From contig JAJTDM010000022.1 of the NCBI GenBank assembly GCA_021300575.1, positions 1 through 42,746 on the forward strand: 42,746 nt of DNA, in the 5' to 3' direction. Source of the stretch: Rubrivivax sp. GTDB taxonomy: Bacteria > Pseudomonadota > Gammaproteobacteria > Burkholderiales > Burkholderiaceae_C. The notes beneath the pieces are model-generated. The model was not told where the DNA came from, did not search any database, and saw only the letters and a list, made by a program, of their open reading frames with translations. The position numbers and the translations under genes are program-made. Positions 33,000-41,636 of this stretch are shown here, one piece after another. Within the stretch, counting starts at the first letter, position 1. The number at the start of each line of letters is the position of its first letter.

Positions 33000-33426
33000 G
33001 CCTCACCTGTCCAGGCGCAAGGCCTGGATGCAGTTCGGCGCCGCCTGTCCTGGCCCTGAGGAGGGGTCGGGCTGGCGGCGACAGTCTTTCTGGGGTGTGC
33101 CGAGCGTGCGCGCGCGCGAGGGCTCGTGACTGCGTGTGGCTGCGCATGGGTACAGCGGCGCATTCCAACGTCAGGGTCGCAGGTGACCTCTTGCACGGCC
33201 GTGTTGGAGCCGGGCACGCCCTGGAGTCAAGGCGCGAGCGGCGTGCCCTGGTCTGCTTGTGATTTGGAAGTGAATCGCCTGGCAGCTCGCAGGCGGTACG
33301 GCTGCTGTGAGCCGCTCTTGCAAGCCATCCGGGCTGTACGGCCGCAGGCAGGCAGACCGTGCCCGAAGGTCGTCGTTCCCTTTGGAAGATGGCGGGTCTT
33401 GCGCTGCCAGGAAACAACCTTGGGCG
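33000..33426. other. Intergenic region without a recognisable gene
   Basis: This region of about 430 bp lies between the converging TerC and Tim44-domain genes. Just after the TerC stop there is a 6-bp-stem hairpin, CCAGGC-GCAAG-GCCTGG (33011-33027), with no T tract; it may help end TerC transcription. The rest has no tRNA, known RNA family or credible coding frame. Short open frames exist, as everywhere in such GC-rich DNA. Confidence 0.6.
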
Positions 33427-33454
33427 AAAAAAAGCGGGGCCCGCTGGGCCCCGC
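33427..33454 (-). terminator. Intrinsic terminator of the Tim44-domain gene
   Basis: Read on the minus strand, GCGGGGCCC-AGC-GGGCCCCGC forms a perfect 9-bp GC stem followed directly by seven T residues. It starts 29 bp after the stop codon. This is a textbook rho-independent terminator. Confidence 0.95.
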
Positions 33455-33482
33455 CTGAGAGTTCGAAAGGACTCTGCTGAAC

Positions 33483-34541
33483 TTACTGAGGCTGCTGGAT
33501 CCCGGCGATGGCCCAGCTGCCGGCGTCGCCTTCGGGCTTGACCAGGTGCCAGACCTCGTCGAAGCCCTGTGCCGCAGCACCGGCTTCCTCGCGCACCAGA
33601 CCCTGGAAGCGGACGCTCACAATCTGTTTGCTGTCTTCCACCGCGTAATCGATGACCTGCGCTTCCACGCGCTCGACGTCGGTCTGCTGGGTTGCGGCGC
33701 CACGCTCCTGGATCTCCAGGCGGATGGCGGCAAACATCTCAGGCGTGGTGAACTGACGCAGGTCGTCCAGGTCACGCGCATCGTTGGCAGCTTGCAGGCG
33801 GATGAAGATCATCTTGGCCACGCGTTCGAAGGCCGGCAGGTCAAAACCCTCGGGCAGTTGGGGACCGGCGGCCGCTTCCGGCACGGCCGTCACCGCAGCC
33901 TCGAACGCTGGTGCTGCGGGCTCGGTGGAGCCGCCCAGTGCGCGCAGTGGCTGACCGGTCACGGACACGTCGGCCGCAGCCGGCGTGAAGGCGCTGCGCT
34001 GCGTGGTGGTGGCAGGTGCAGGCTCCAAGGCCGGGGCCTGGGCTGTGGCGGACTCAGCGGCTGGCGTCCAGCGCGTTGCCGTACCGGCGGCCCCGGTATT
34101 CGAAGCCCCCGCGGTGGCCAGGGCAGGCTCTTGCCGCGCACCGCGGCCGAAGCGCCGCATCAGGAAGGCGATCAGGAACACGGCGGCCACGGCGAGGAGG
34201 GCCAGCATCAGGAAGTTGGCGAAAGCCTCGCCCATGCCCAGATGGCTCATCAGGGCGGCCAGACCCAGACCCGCGGCCAGGCCCGCGATGGGCCCCATCC
34301 AGGACCGCTTGGCGGGGGCGGCGGCAGCCGTGGCACCGGCGGCGGCCGGCGTGGCTGCAGGCGTCGGAGCCGTCTGTTGCGGCGCGGCCTGCTTGGGTGG
34401 CGGCGTCTGGGGCGCAGGCTGGGCTGGCGCGCTGCGCTGCATGCCTTGGGACTTGCCGCTGCCCAGGCGCTTGGCCTCGGAGAGCATCGGCGTGGAGGTG
34501 GCGAGCGCCACGACCAGGGCGCCCAGCAGCCAGTTCTTCAT
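33483..34541 (-). CDS. Tim44-like domain-containing membrane protein
   Basis: This 352-residue protein starts with a signal or anchor segment (MKNWLLGALVVALATSTP), then SEAKRLGSGKSQG, a hallmark of the bacterial Tim44-domain family in beta- and gammaproteobacteria. A Pro/Ala/Gln-rich linker follows (about 35-75), then two membrane segments at about 83-103 and 109-130, a long low-complexity stretch, and the Tim44-like domain at about 225-350. Its role is unknown; a part in membrane-protein handling is only suggested by the mitochondrial relative. The ATG at 34541 follows AGGAAG. A strong terminator lies 29 bp beyond the stop. Confidence 0.9.
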   Translation of the reverse strand: MKNWLLGALVVALATSTPMLSEAKRLGSGKSQGMQRSAPAQPAPQTPPPKQAAPQQTAPTPAATPAAAGATAAAAPAKRSWMGPIAGLAAGLGLAALMSHLGMGEAFANFLMLALLAVAAVFLIAFLMRRFGRGARQEPALATAGASNTGAAGTATRWTPAAESATAQAPALEPAPATTTQRSAFTPAAADVSVTGQPLRALGGSTEPAAPAFEAAVTAVPEAAAGPQLPEGFDLPAFERVAKMIFIRLQAANDARDLDDLRQFTTPEMFAAIRLEIQERGAATQQTDVERVEAQVIDYAVEDSKQIVSVRFQGLVREEAGAAAQGFDEVWHLVKPEGDAGSWAIAGIQQPQ

Positions 34542-34765
34542 GTCGTTTCTTCCTATGGAGTTGGGATGGCGGGCGCGGAACGCCCACGCCTGCATTGTGT
34601 AGTGTCCTGGAACTCGGACCCGGGGCCAAACTTCGCCTCGGGTACCCCTAGGGTCATTGTGGAGCCGTCACGGACGGGCCTGGTTGGATGCAGGTTTCCC
34701 CGCCTTCACGAAAGCCTTTGTTGGCGGCAACATGCTTGTGTGATTCTCGTTGCAATAGTTTGTGC

Positions 34766-37700
34766 ATGCCTGCCAGTGCAATGAAGGTCTGGTTCAGCGG
34801 AGAGTGGCCTTCGGGTCGTCGCCAAGTGCCGGGTGGGCGCAGGCCCTCGGGCCGGTTGGGGTGGGTCCTGGCGATCTTGTTGTTCCTGCTGACGGCCGCA
34901 CTGGGCCTGGCCTGGTGGGCGGCGCCGGAGTTCCTGCGCCAACAGGCGGAGTCGCGCGGCAGCGAGCTGCTGGGCCGTGAGGTGAGGCTGCAGCGGGTGG
35001 AGTTGGGCCTGTTCCCCCTGCGGATGCAGGCCCATGGGCTGGTGCTGGAGGCGCAGGCTCCGGCGACGTCCTCGGGGGCGTCCTCGGGGGCTTCCATCGG
35101 TGCGTCCTCGAAGGGCAGCCCCGCTGCCGTGCCTTTGCTGCGTCTGGAGCGGCTGGCGGTCACGGTCGATGCCTGGTCCTTGTGGCACAGAGCGCCCGTT
35201 GTCACGCAGCTTGAGGTCGATGGCCTGCAGGTGCACGTGGCGCGTACAGCCTCTGGTGCCTGGAGCGTGGACGACCTGCGGCGCCGGTTCCAGCCGGCAC
35301 CAACCGCTCCCGCGCAGACCGGCCCGGGCCTGCCGTTGACGCTGCGCAATGGCGCTGTGAGGGGAGCGCGCCTGACCCTGGAGGACGCTCAACTCGGGCA
35401 GCGTCACGTAATCACCGACCTGCAAGTGACGCTGCCGTGGTGGAGCAACCGCGCCGAGGATGCCGAGCAGGCCGTGCAGCCCCGACTGTCGATGCGCCTG
35501 AATGGCGCGCCCGTGAGCCTGGAGGCTCAGGCCTGGCCGCTGCGCCAGGCGCCCTTGGTGCAGGCGCGGCTGGGCGTGGCCGAGCTGGCGTTGGCACCCT
35601 TGTGGCCGTGGCTGCCGCCGGACCTTCCCTTGCGGCCCCAGCAGGGACGGTTCAGCGCCGAGTTGTCCGTGCGCGCAGAGGCCCCCGGGGCTTCGGCAGC
35701 GAAGGCGGGGTGGCAGTTGGGCGTGGAGGGCTCGGCCTCCTTGAATGAGATGGCACTGCTGCATCCCGGCGGCGCACCCATGGCTTCATGGCAGCGCCTG
35801 TCTGTGGAGATCCAGGAGTTGCTCCCCTTGCAGCGACGGGTGCACCTGGGCGCCGTGCGCCTGGAAGGGGCACAACTGCACGTGCGGCGCGAAGCGGGGG
35901 GGCAGCTCGAATGGGCCTCCCTCGGCCAGAGCGGGCCTCCTGCCAGGCCTTCCAACCTTGCAAGAACTTCCGAAAGGGCCAAACCTGCCACGCCTGCAGC
36001 GCCCGCCGAACCCGCCCAATCCAGTGACAGCCCGGCTGCATGGGACGTTCTCACCGGCCCGGTGGTGGTGGACGCCCTGCAGGTGCACTGGACTGACCAG
36101 ACGATGCGCCCGACTCTGCGAGCCAGCGTGAACCCGCTGAACCTGCGGGTTGGGGCCCTGGCCTGGCCCACGCGGGGGGACGCTGCCTTCCCCTTCGAGC
36201 TGGACGCCCTGCTGCAGCCGCCTGACACCCGCCCAGCAGGTCGGCAGGTTGCCGTGCCGGTGAACCTGAAGGGCACGTTGTCGCCTCAGCAGGCGCAGTT
36301 GGCCTGGCGTCTGGGGCCGGTGGCCCTGGCGCCCTGGCAGCCGTACCTGCGTGGCCTGCTGGAGCCGGCCCTGCAGGGCGCCTTGACGGCCTCGGGAGAG
36401 CTGGATTGGGCCGCCGGGCCGCGGCCCCGCCTGCAAGCTGCCGTGCGCTCATTCCAGCTCGACGACTTCGAGGCCCGTCAGGCCCCTTCGAACGCGCCTG
36501 GTCTGGCCTGGAAGTCTTTGGCTGCCGAGGGCGTGCGAGTTGATGTGCTGGCGCGGCGCGCCGTGGTCGGGCAGATCACCTGGCGCGAGCCCGCCGTGGC
36601 CTTGCGCCGTGGGCGCGATGGGTCGGTCGGGCTGGTGGGCTGGTCCGGCTCGGGGCCTGCTCCCGGGCCTGGAGTCGCCGCCGTTCCCGCAGCATCTGCG
36701 GCTGGAGCCCGCCCCGCCGACACCCCTGCGGCCTTGCCGCGCAAAGGCCTGTCGCGCGCCGATGCCGCGCCGCCGGTGTGGCGGCTGGAACTCGAGCGCC
36801 TGCGCATGGCGGGCGGCCGGGTGGACGCCGTGGACGAGCTGGTGCTTTCAGACACCGAGCCCGGTGCTCCCTGGGCCCTGCAGCTGCGCCCCGTGTCGCT
36901 GGAAGTCGACCGCCTCGCCTGGCCGCCCGGCGCCACCCCCACCGATGTGCGCCTGGCGCTGCAGTGGCCTCAGGGTCACCAGCGGCAGAACCTGCCAGCG
37001 GCAGCGGCGCCGGGTGCTGAAGCCGCGCCGCCCGCTTCGGCCCGTGTGGCAGGCCGTCTCCGCCTGGACGCGCCGGGTTTCCAGGGCACGGTGCAGGTGG
37101 AGCGCTGGCCGCTGCACCGGTTCGAGCCCCATCTGGTTCACCTGGGCGTGGCCCTGCCGGTGAAAGTGGCCCGCGCCGAGCTGGGCCTGGAAAGCCAGAT
37201 CGATGTCCGCCTGGGCCCGCAGGGCTTGCAGACCTCTGGCGAGGGTTCGGTGCGGGTGGCGGACGTGAGGGTGCTGGCCGCGTCCGAGGGCTCTGCGGCC
37301 GGCTCGGCCGTGCCCGACGAGCTGGCGGCGTGGAACCTGCTGCTGGTGCAGGGGCTGCGTTGGCAGGTGACCCCAGGGCAGCAGCCCCGGGTGGACGTGG
37401 GCCTGGTGCGCCTGTCCGACTTCTTCGCTCGCCTGCAGGTCACTGAAGCCGGCCGCCTGAACCTGCAGGATGTGACCGCCCCCCGGCCCGGGGCCGCTGT
37501 GGCCGCGGCCGCCGCGCAGCCGCCAGGAGCCGCCAAGGCACCGCCTGCCGGCGCGGAGGCGGCTGCGGGCGCCCAACCCTCCCCGGGCGGCCGCTGGCCG
37601 TTGGATCTGAGTGTGGAGCGTACCGAACTGGTCAATGGCCGGGTCGATTTCATCGACCGTTTCATCCGGCCGAACTACGCAGCCGACCTGACGGAGCTGA

Positions 37701-38794
37701 ACGGCTACCTGGGTCGATTCGAGTCGGGTTCGCCCGCCATGGCACCGGTGGAGCTGCGGGGTCGTGCCGCACGCACCGCCCTGCTGGAGATCCGCGGTGC
37801 CGTCAACCCCACCGCGTCACCGCTCATGCTGGATCTCTCGGCACGGGCCACCGATCTCGAATTGGCGCCGCTGTCACCCTACGGCGGCAAGTACGTGGGC
37901 TACGCCATCGAGCGCGGCAAGCTCAGCGTGGACCTGAGTTACCGCATCGAGGCCGACGGCAAGCTCGAAGCCCGCAACCAGATCATCCTGAATCAACTGA
38001 CCTTCGGCGAGCGCATCGAGAGCCCCAGCGCTACCAGCCTGCCCGTGCGGCTGGCCCTGGCGCTGCTGGCCGACCGCAACGGCGTCATCGACGTCAACCT
38101 GCCCATCAGTGGCTCGATCAACGATCCTCAGTTCAGCGTGATGGGGCTGGTGTTCAGGATGATCGGCAACCTGCTGGTGAAGGTGGTCACGGCGCCCTTT
38201 GCCTGGCTGGCGGGCAGCGACACCCGAGACCTCAGCCAGATTGCCTTCGATCCCGGTGCGGCACGCCTGCAGCCGCCTGCGCTTCAGACCTTGGACCAGT
38301 TGTTCCAGGCCCTGTCCGACCGCCCCCGGCTGCGCATGACCATCACGGGGGCGGCGGATCACGAAGCCGAAGCTGCGGCCTTGCGCGCTGCGGGGCTGGA
38401 CGAGCGCCTGCAGGCCCTGTTGCGGCGCGAGGCCGCGCGGGCCGGGCAGGCTTCGCAAGCCGCTGAGGCCCTGCCGCCGCGCGGCAGCCCGGCCCATGAC
38501 GCCTTGGTCCGGCGCCTGTATGCCGACACGCCCGTGACGGGCAAGCCGCGCGATGCCCTGGGCAAGGGGAAGGATGTGACGGTGGCCGAGATGGAGGCCT
38601 CGCTGCTGGCCACGGTGCCGGTGAACGAAACCACAGGACGTGAACTGGCCTTGCAGCGCGCCCTGACGGTGCGTGACGCCTTGATCGCACGGGGACTGTC
38701 GGCCGAGCGCCTGTTTCTCGCAGCGCCCCAGGTGGGCCCGGTGGTGGAGGGTGGATCCCGGCCCCAGGTGCGCATGATGATCACCGGGCCGTGA
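34766..38794 (+). CDS. Large DUF748 / AsmA-like envelope protein with OmpA-like C-terminus
   Basis: This protein of about 1342 residues has one N-terminal membrane segment (LGWVLAILLFLLTAALGLAW), then a long beta-rich AsmA/DUF748 region with repeated IDVRLGPQGL- and GRVDFIDRFI-like motifs. The DUF748 core is at about 940-1160 (DRFIRPNYAADLTELNGYLG, ADRNGVIDVNLPISGSIND). The C-terminal about 180 residues resemble an OmpA-type domain, with ALQTLDQLFQAL and RALTVRDALIARGLSAERL. Such proteins span the periplasm and are linked to lipid transport or envelope integrity. The start is uncertain; ATGs at 34688, 34766 and 34781 are possible, without clear ribosome sites. Confidence 0.85.
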   Translation: MPASAMKVWFSGEWPSGRRQVPGGRRPSGRLGWVLAILLFLLTAALGLAWWAAPEFLRQQAESRGSELLGREVRLQRVELGLFPLRMQAHGLVLEAQAPATSSGASSGASIGASSKGSPAAVPLLRLERLAVTVDAWSLWHRAPVVTQLEVDGLQVHVARTASGAWSVDDLRRRFQPAPTAPAQTGPGLPLTLRNGAVRGARLTLEDAQLGQRHVITDLQVTLPWWSNRAEDAEQAVQPRLSMRLNGAPVSLEAQAWPLRQAPLVQARLGVAELALAPLWPWLPPDLPLRPQQGRFSAELSVRAEAPGASAAKAGWQLGVEGSASLNEMALLHPGGAPMASWQRLSVEIQELLPLQRRVHLGAVRLEGAQLHVRREAGGQLEWASLGQSGPPARPSNLARTSERAKPATPAAPAEPAQSSDSPAAWDVLTGPVVVDALQVHWTDQTMRPTLRASVNPLNLRVGALAWPTRGDAAFPFELDALLQPPDTRPAGRQVAVPVNLKGTLSPQQAQLAWRLGPVALAPWQPYLRGLLEPALQGALTASGELDWAAGPRPRLQAAVRSFQLDDFEARQAPSNAPGLAWKSLAAEGVRVDVLARRAVVGQITWREPAVALRRGRDGSVGLVGWSGSGPAPGPGVAAVPAASAAGARPADTPAALPRKGLSRADAAPPVWRLELERLRMAGGRVDAVDELVLSDTEPGAPWALQLRPVSLEVDRLAWPPGATPTDVRLALQWPQGHQRQNLPAAAAPGAEAAPPASARVAGRLRLDAPGFQGTVQVERWPLHRFEPHLVHLGVALPVKVARAELGLESQIDVRLGPQGLQTSGEGSVRVADVRVLAASEGSAAGSAVPDELAAWNLLLVQGLRWQVTPGQQPRVDVGLVRLSDFFARLQVTEAGRLNLQDVTAPRPGAAVAAAAAQPPGAAKAPPAGAEAAAGAQPSPGGRWPLDLSVERTELVNGRVDFIDRFIRPNYAADLTELNGYLGRFESGSPAMAPVELRGRAARTALLEIRGAVNPTASPLMLDLSARATDLELAPLSPYGGKYVGYAIERGKLSVDLSYRIEADGKLEARNQIILNQLTFGERIESPSATSLPVRLALALLADRNGVIDVNLPISGSINDPQFSVMGLVFRMIGNLLVKVVTAPFAWLAGSDTRDLSQIAFDPGAARLQPPALQTLDQLFQALSDRPRLRMTITGAADHEAEAAALRAAGLDERLQALLRREAARAGQASQAAEALPPRGSPAHDALVRRLYADTPVTGKPRDALGKGKDVTVAEMEASLLATVPVNETTGRELALQRALTVRDALIARGLSAERLFLAAPQVGPVVEGGSRPQVRMMITGP

Positions 38795-38863
38795 AAATCG
38801 GCCGCGCGGCGCAGCGCTGCATCTTGCGCGCTGCGAACCTCACAGTTTCACAAGGAACCCGGT

Positions 38864-39397
38864 ATGTCCCATGACTCGATCACGCTCGGCGGCGGCTGTT
38901 TCTGGTGCCTGGAGGCTGTCTACGAACTGGTGGAAGGCGTGACGGCCGTGGAGTCCGGGTACTGCAACGGCCATGTCGTCAACCCCAGCTACGAGCAGGT
39001 CTGCGGTGGTGACACCGGGCACGTGGAGGTGGTGCGCGTCAGCTTCGACACGTCCGTCATCGGCCTGCGCGAGGTGCTGGAGATCTTCTTCGCCATCCAC
39101 GATCCCACCACGCTCAACCGGCAGGGCAACGATGTGGGGCCGCAGTACCGCTCCGGCATCTACCTGCATGATGAGTCGCAACGTGCAGTGGCGCAGGCGG
39201 TGTGGGACGACGCCCAGGCGGCGCACGGCGGGCGCTTGGTGACGGAACTGGAGCCCCTGCAAAACTACTGGCGGGCAGAGCCCTACCACCAGCACTACTT
39301 TGTGCAGCACCCTCACCAGGGCTATTGCGCCTTCGTGGTGGCCCCCAAGGTGGAGAAGTTCCGCAAGACCTTCCGTAACCGCGTCAAGTCGGCCTGA
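38864..39397 (+). CDS. msrA: Peptide-methionine (S)-S-oxide reductase
   Basis: This 177-residue protein repairs oxidised methionine in proteins using thioredoxin. The active site is GGGCFWCLEAVYE with catalytic C12. Further family motifs are VESGYCNGHVVNPSYEQVCGG (the sulfoxide pocket and neighbouring Cys), GHVEVVRVSFD, FFAIHDPTTLNRQGND, and GPQYRSGIY. The length is typical for the compact form, and there is no fused MsrB domain. AAGGAA precedes the ATG. It stands 69 bp after the DUF748 gene and converges with pdxH. Confidence 0.96.
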   Translation: MSHDSITLGGGCFWCLEAVYELVEGVTAVESGYCNGHVVNPSYEQVCGGDTGHVEVVRVSFDTSVIGLREVLEIFFAIHDPTTLNRQGNDVGPQYRSGIYLHDESQRAVAQAVWDDAQAAHGGRLVTELEPLQNYWRAEPYHQHYFVQHPHQGYCAFVVAPKVEKFRKTFRNRVKSA

Positions 39398-39408
39398 ACG
39401 GGCCCGTT

Positions 39409-39435
39409 CCCCTCAAGGGTGCAGCCCTCAAGGGG
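39409..39435. terminator. Possible hairpin terminator between msrA and pdxH
   Basis: CCCCT-ca-AGGG-tgcag-CCCT-ca-AGGGG can fold into an interrupted hairpin between the converging genes, overlapping the pdxH stop codon. There is no T tract, so any termination role is uncertain. Confidence 0.3.
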
Positions 39436-40063
39436 CCAGCCGCTCGCGTACCCAGGCGCCGTTGTCTTGCCGGTAGGCCAGGCGGTCGTGCAGGCGCGAC
39501 GGGCGGCCCTGCCAGAACTCGAAACGCTGCGGCGCGAGGCGAAACCCGCCCCAGTGCGGCGGCCGTGGCGGGTTCAGCAGGTACTGGGCGCCGTAGCGTG
39601 CCGCGTTCGTCACCAGCACCCCGCGCGAAGCGATCACCTGGCTCTGTGGCGAGGCCCAGGCGCCGATGCGCGAGTCCAGGGGCCGGCTGGCGTAATAGGC
39701 ATCGGACTCTTCGTCCGACACGCGCGACACCGTGCCCTCGATGCGCACCACTCGCTCCAGTTCCACCCAATGGAACTGCAGGGCAGCGTGCGGGTTGTGG
39801 GCGAGTTCCCGGCCTTTGCGGCTGTCGTAGTTGGTGTACCAGGCGATGCCCCGCTCATCGCAGCCCTTGATCAGCACGATGCGGGTGGAGGGTCGTCCGT
39901 CCGCACCCACGGTGGCCAGGGTCATGGCGTTGGGCTCGGGCAACCGGGCGTCGAGGGCCTCGCTCAGCCACTGCTCGAACTGCCGCAGGGGGTCTTCGTG
40001 CGAGGCGGATTCGTCAAGCGCGGCGCGCTCGTAACTCTTGCGAAGCTGGGCGATGTCGGTCAT
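39428..40063 (-). CDS. pdxH: Pyridoxamine/pyridoxine 5'-phosphate oxidase
   Basis: This 211-residue FMN enzyme makes pyridoxal 5'-phosphate, the last step of PLP synthesis and salvage. Family features are [13 protein letters not shown] near the start, [39 protein letters not shown] FMN contacts, [17 protein letters not shown], and [16 protein letters not shown], ending in the canonical ERLAP. It is about the size of E. coli PdxH (218). No strong ribosome site is visible before the ATG at 40063. A compound hairpin (39409-39435) lies across its stop codon and may terminate both this gene and msrA. Confidence 0.97.
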   Translation of the reverse strand: MTDIAQLRKSYERAALDESASHEDPLRQFEQWLSEALDARLPEPNAMTLATVGADGRPSTRIVLIKGCDERGIAWYTNYDSRKGRELAHNPHAALQFHWVELERVVRIEGTVSRVSDEESDAYYASRPLDSRIGAWASPQSQVIASRGVLVTNAARYGAQYLLNPPRPPHWGGFRLAPQRFEFWQGRPSRLHDRLAYRQDNGAWVRERLAP

Positions 40064-40265
40064 GCGTCCAGTATAGGAAGCTGGGCCTGAGGGGCCGCGG
40101 GCCTGGCGATGGTGCGGGCCTCTTGGGAATCCCTTAAGGGGAAGGCCTTAGGTAGACATCCCATTGGCCGCGCTGCGCGGTACGGGCATCCTTGCGGTGT
40201 CCAGGTGTGGGGAGGTCTGCACCTGGCGCCCTCCTCAGGACCCAGGCCCGACAGAAGCCCTTTCC

Positions 40266-40871
40266 ATGAGCGAACGCCCCGTCGTCGTTGTGATGGCCGC
40301 AGGCCGCGGCGGCCGGTTTACGGGCGCGTCCCACAAGCTGGTGCAGGCGTTGGGCGCCTCCACCGTGCTGGGCACCACACTGGCGCAGGTCATGGAAAGC
40401 CGGCTGCCCTGCGTGGTGGTGACCACGCCCGCGCTGGAGCCCGAGGCCGCCCGCGTGGTGGCGCGGCGGGACCTGGTGGTGATCCCCCAGCAAGAGGCCG
40501 ACAAGGGCATCGGCCACACCATGGCGGCCGGTGTGCAGGCGCGGGCCCAGGCGCCGGGCTGGCTGCTGTTGCCGGCTGACATGCCGCTGGTGGGCCCCGG
40601 CACCATTGCCGCGGTGGCGCAGGCCCTGCCCCAGCACACGGCGGTCGTGGCCCAGCACCATGGGCGGCGCGGCCACCCGGTGGGTTTTGCCAGCGGGCTG
40701 TACTCGGAACTCATGTCGCTGGTGGGCGATGACGGACTGCGGCGCCTGCTGGCCCGCTACCCGGCCCATGGTGTGGAGGTGGCGGACGCGGGCGTGCTGT
40801 TCGACGTGGACACCGAGGCCGACCTGGAGGCTGCGCGGGCCATGGTGCCGGCGCTGGGCCTGGCGGGTTGA
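40266..40871 (+). CDS. MocA-like nucleotidyltransferase (molybdenum cofactor cytidylyltransferase family)
   Basis: This 201-residue protein has the NTP-transferase fold with VVVVMAAGRGGRFTGASHKL (CTP-binding loop and conserved Lys), LLLPADMPLVGP as the metal-binding Asp region, and HHGRRGHPVGF, the GHP motif of MocA/MobA-like enzymes. MocA adds CMP to molybdopterin, and the xanthine-oxidase-family hydroxylases related to the one at 10.6-13.4 kb need that form of cofactor. The gene is 27 kb from it, so a link is possible but unproved. The ATG at 40266 begins the domain; the in-frame codons before it are not needed. Confidence 0.85.
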   Translation: MSERPVVVVMAAGRGGRFTGASHKLVQALGASTVLGTTLAQVMESRLPCVVVTTPALEPEAARVVARRDLVVIPQQEADKGIGHTMAAGVQARAQAPGWLLLPADMPLVGPGTIAAVAQALPQHTAVVAQHHGRRGHPVGFASGLYSELMSLVGDDGLRRLLARYPAHGVEVADAGVLFDVDTEADLEAARAMVPALGLAG

Positions 40872-40892
40872 GGCACCGCAATACAGCGCGCT

Positions 40893-41504
40893 TCACGCCA
40901 GCCCGGCGCGCCGGGCCACGTTCATCAAGCGCGTGATCTCGCGGTCGTGGATGCCGCAGGCCTGAAGTGCGCAGGCCGTTTCCGCCAGGTACTCCAGCGT
41001 GGTGCCAAAGCGTCCGCGAGCCTTGCGCAGGATGTCCAGCAGGGTCGCGTCGTCCAGCGGCGGCAGGCAGGCCGGGCTGCGCCGGCTGAGCGTGAAGGTC
41101 AGCGCGCGCACCGGCCCCTCGGGGGTGCGCGTGGGCACCAGACGAGGGTCGTACACGCCCGTGGGCATCTCGCGCGCCCACAGGCGTTCCAGTTCCTCCT
41201 CCACCCGCTGCCGGGGCACGCGGTAGGCCACCCCGCGGCAGGACCCGCCTGGGAGCAGGGCGAACACCAGGCCGGGTACTTCCGGGGTGCCTCGGTTGAT
41301 CCGCGAGCGCATGCGCAGGGCCCGGTGCCAGCCGCCCACCAGGGCCTGTCGGCGTTCCGCCGCCTCGAACTCCGGGCGCCAGATGAGGGACGCATAGCCG
41401 AACACCCAGAGGTCTTCCTGGCCGCCCCACTGCGCAGCAATGCGTTGACGCATGGGCTCAGGGTCGCGAAAGGGCAGCATCTCGTCGAACATGAACCGAA
41501 TCAT
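40893..41504 (-). CDS. ChaC-like gamma-glutamylcyclotransferase
   Basis: This 203-residue protein has WVFGYASLIWRPEF, the substrate-loop motif (usually YGSLIW) of gamma-glutamylcyclotransferases. It also has GWHRALRMRSRINRGTPEVPG, GGSCRGVAYRVP and REMPTGVYDPRLV, which holds the likely catalytic Glu. ChaC enzymes split glutathione into 5-oxoproline and Cys-Gly in the cytoplasm. ATGs at 41504 and 41492 are possible starts; no clear ribosome site helps. It is convergent with the MocA-like gene and diverges from edd. Confidence 0.9.
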   Translation of the reverse strand: MIRFMFDEMLPFRDPEPMRQRIAAQWGGQEDLWVFGYASLIWRPEFEAAERRQALVGGWHRALRMRSRINRGTPEVPGLVFALLPGGSCRGVAYRVPRQRVEEELERLWAREMPTGVYDPRLVPTRTPEGPVRALTFTLSRRSPACLPPLDDATLLDILRKARGRFGTTLEYLAETACALQACGIHDREITRLMNVARRAGLA

Positions 41505-41560
41505 GACAGTTTGGTGGCATACCTTTCTCACCGTGTCGGTTGGCGACCTTTCACTTTGAT

Positions 41561-41607
41561 TTGACGATGTAACCAAGTTACATCAAAATGAATTCATGAG
41601 TTACATC
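41561..41607 (+). promoter_or_regulatory. edd promoter with a HexR-type operator palindrome
   Basis: A promoter with TTGACG (-35, 41561-41566), a 17-bp spacer and CAAAAT (-10, 41584-41589) lies 47-76 bp before the edd ATG. A perfect palindrome, GATGTAAC-CAA-GTTACATC (41566-41584), fills the spacer. Half of it, GTTACATC, recurs at 41600-41607 on the same face, 23 bp on. It fits the general shape of HexR sites (TGTA-N7-TACA), and HexR is a known regulator of edd genes. Binding here would block polymerase. Confidence 0.7.
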
Positions 41608-41636
41608 GCCTGTCCTTGCAGAGACCGGAGTTCCGC

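Noticed and set aside
32870..33000. Second riboswitch or attenuator after terC
   Set aside because: Only a short 6-bp hairpin follows the stop codon; no conserved RNA motif is visible.
33126..33458. A 110-codon plus-strand frame between TerC and the Tim44 gene
   Set aside because: No ribosome site, no recognisable domain, and it runs into the terminator hairpin of the opposite gene.
34706..35764. A long minus-strand frame opposite the DUF748 gene
   Set aside because: Shadow of the real gene; Gln/Arg-rich product with no domain and no ribosome site.
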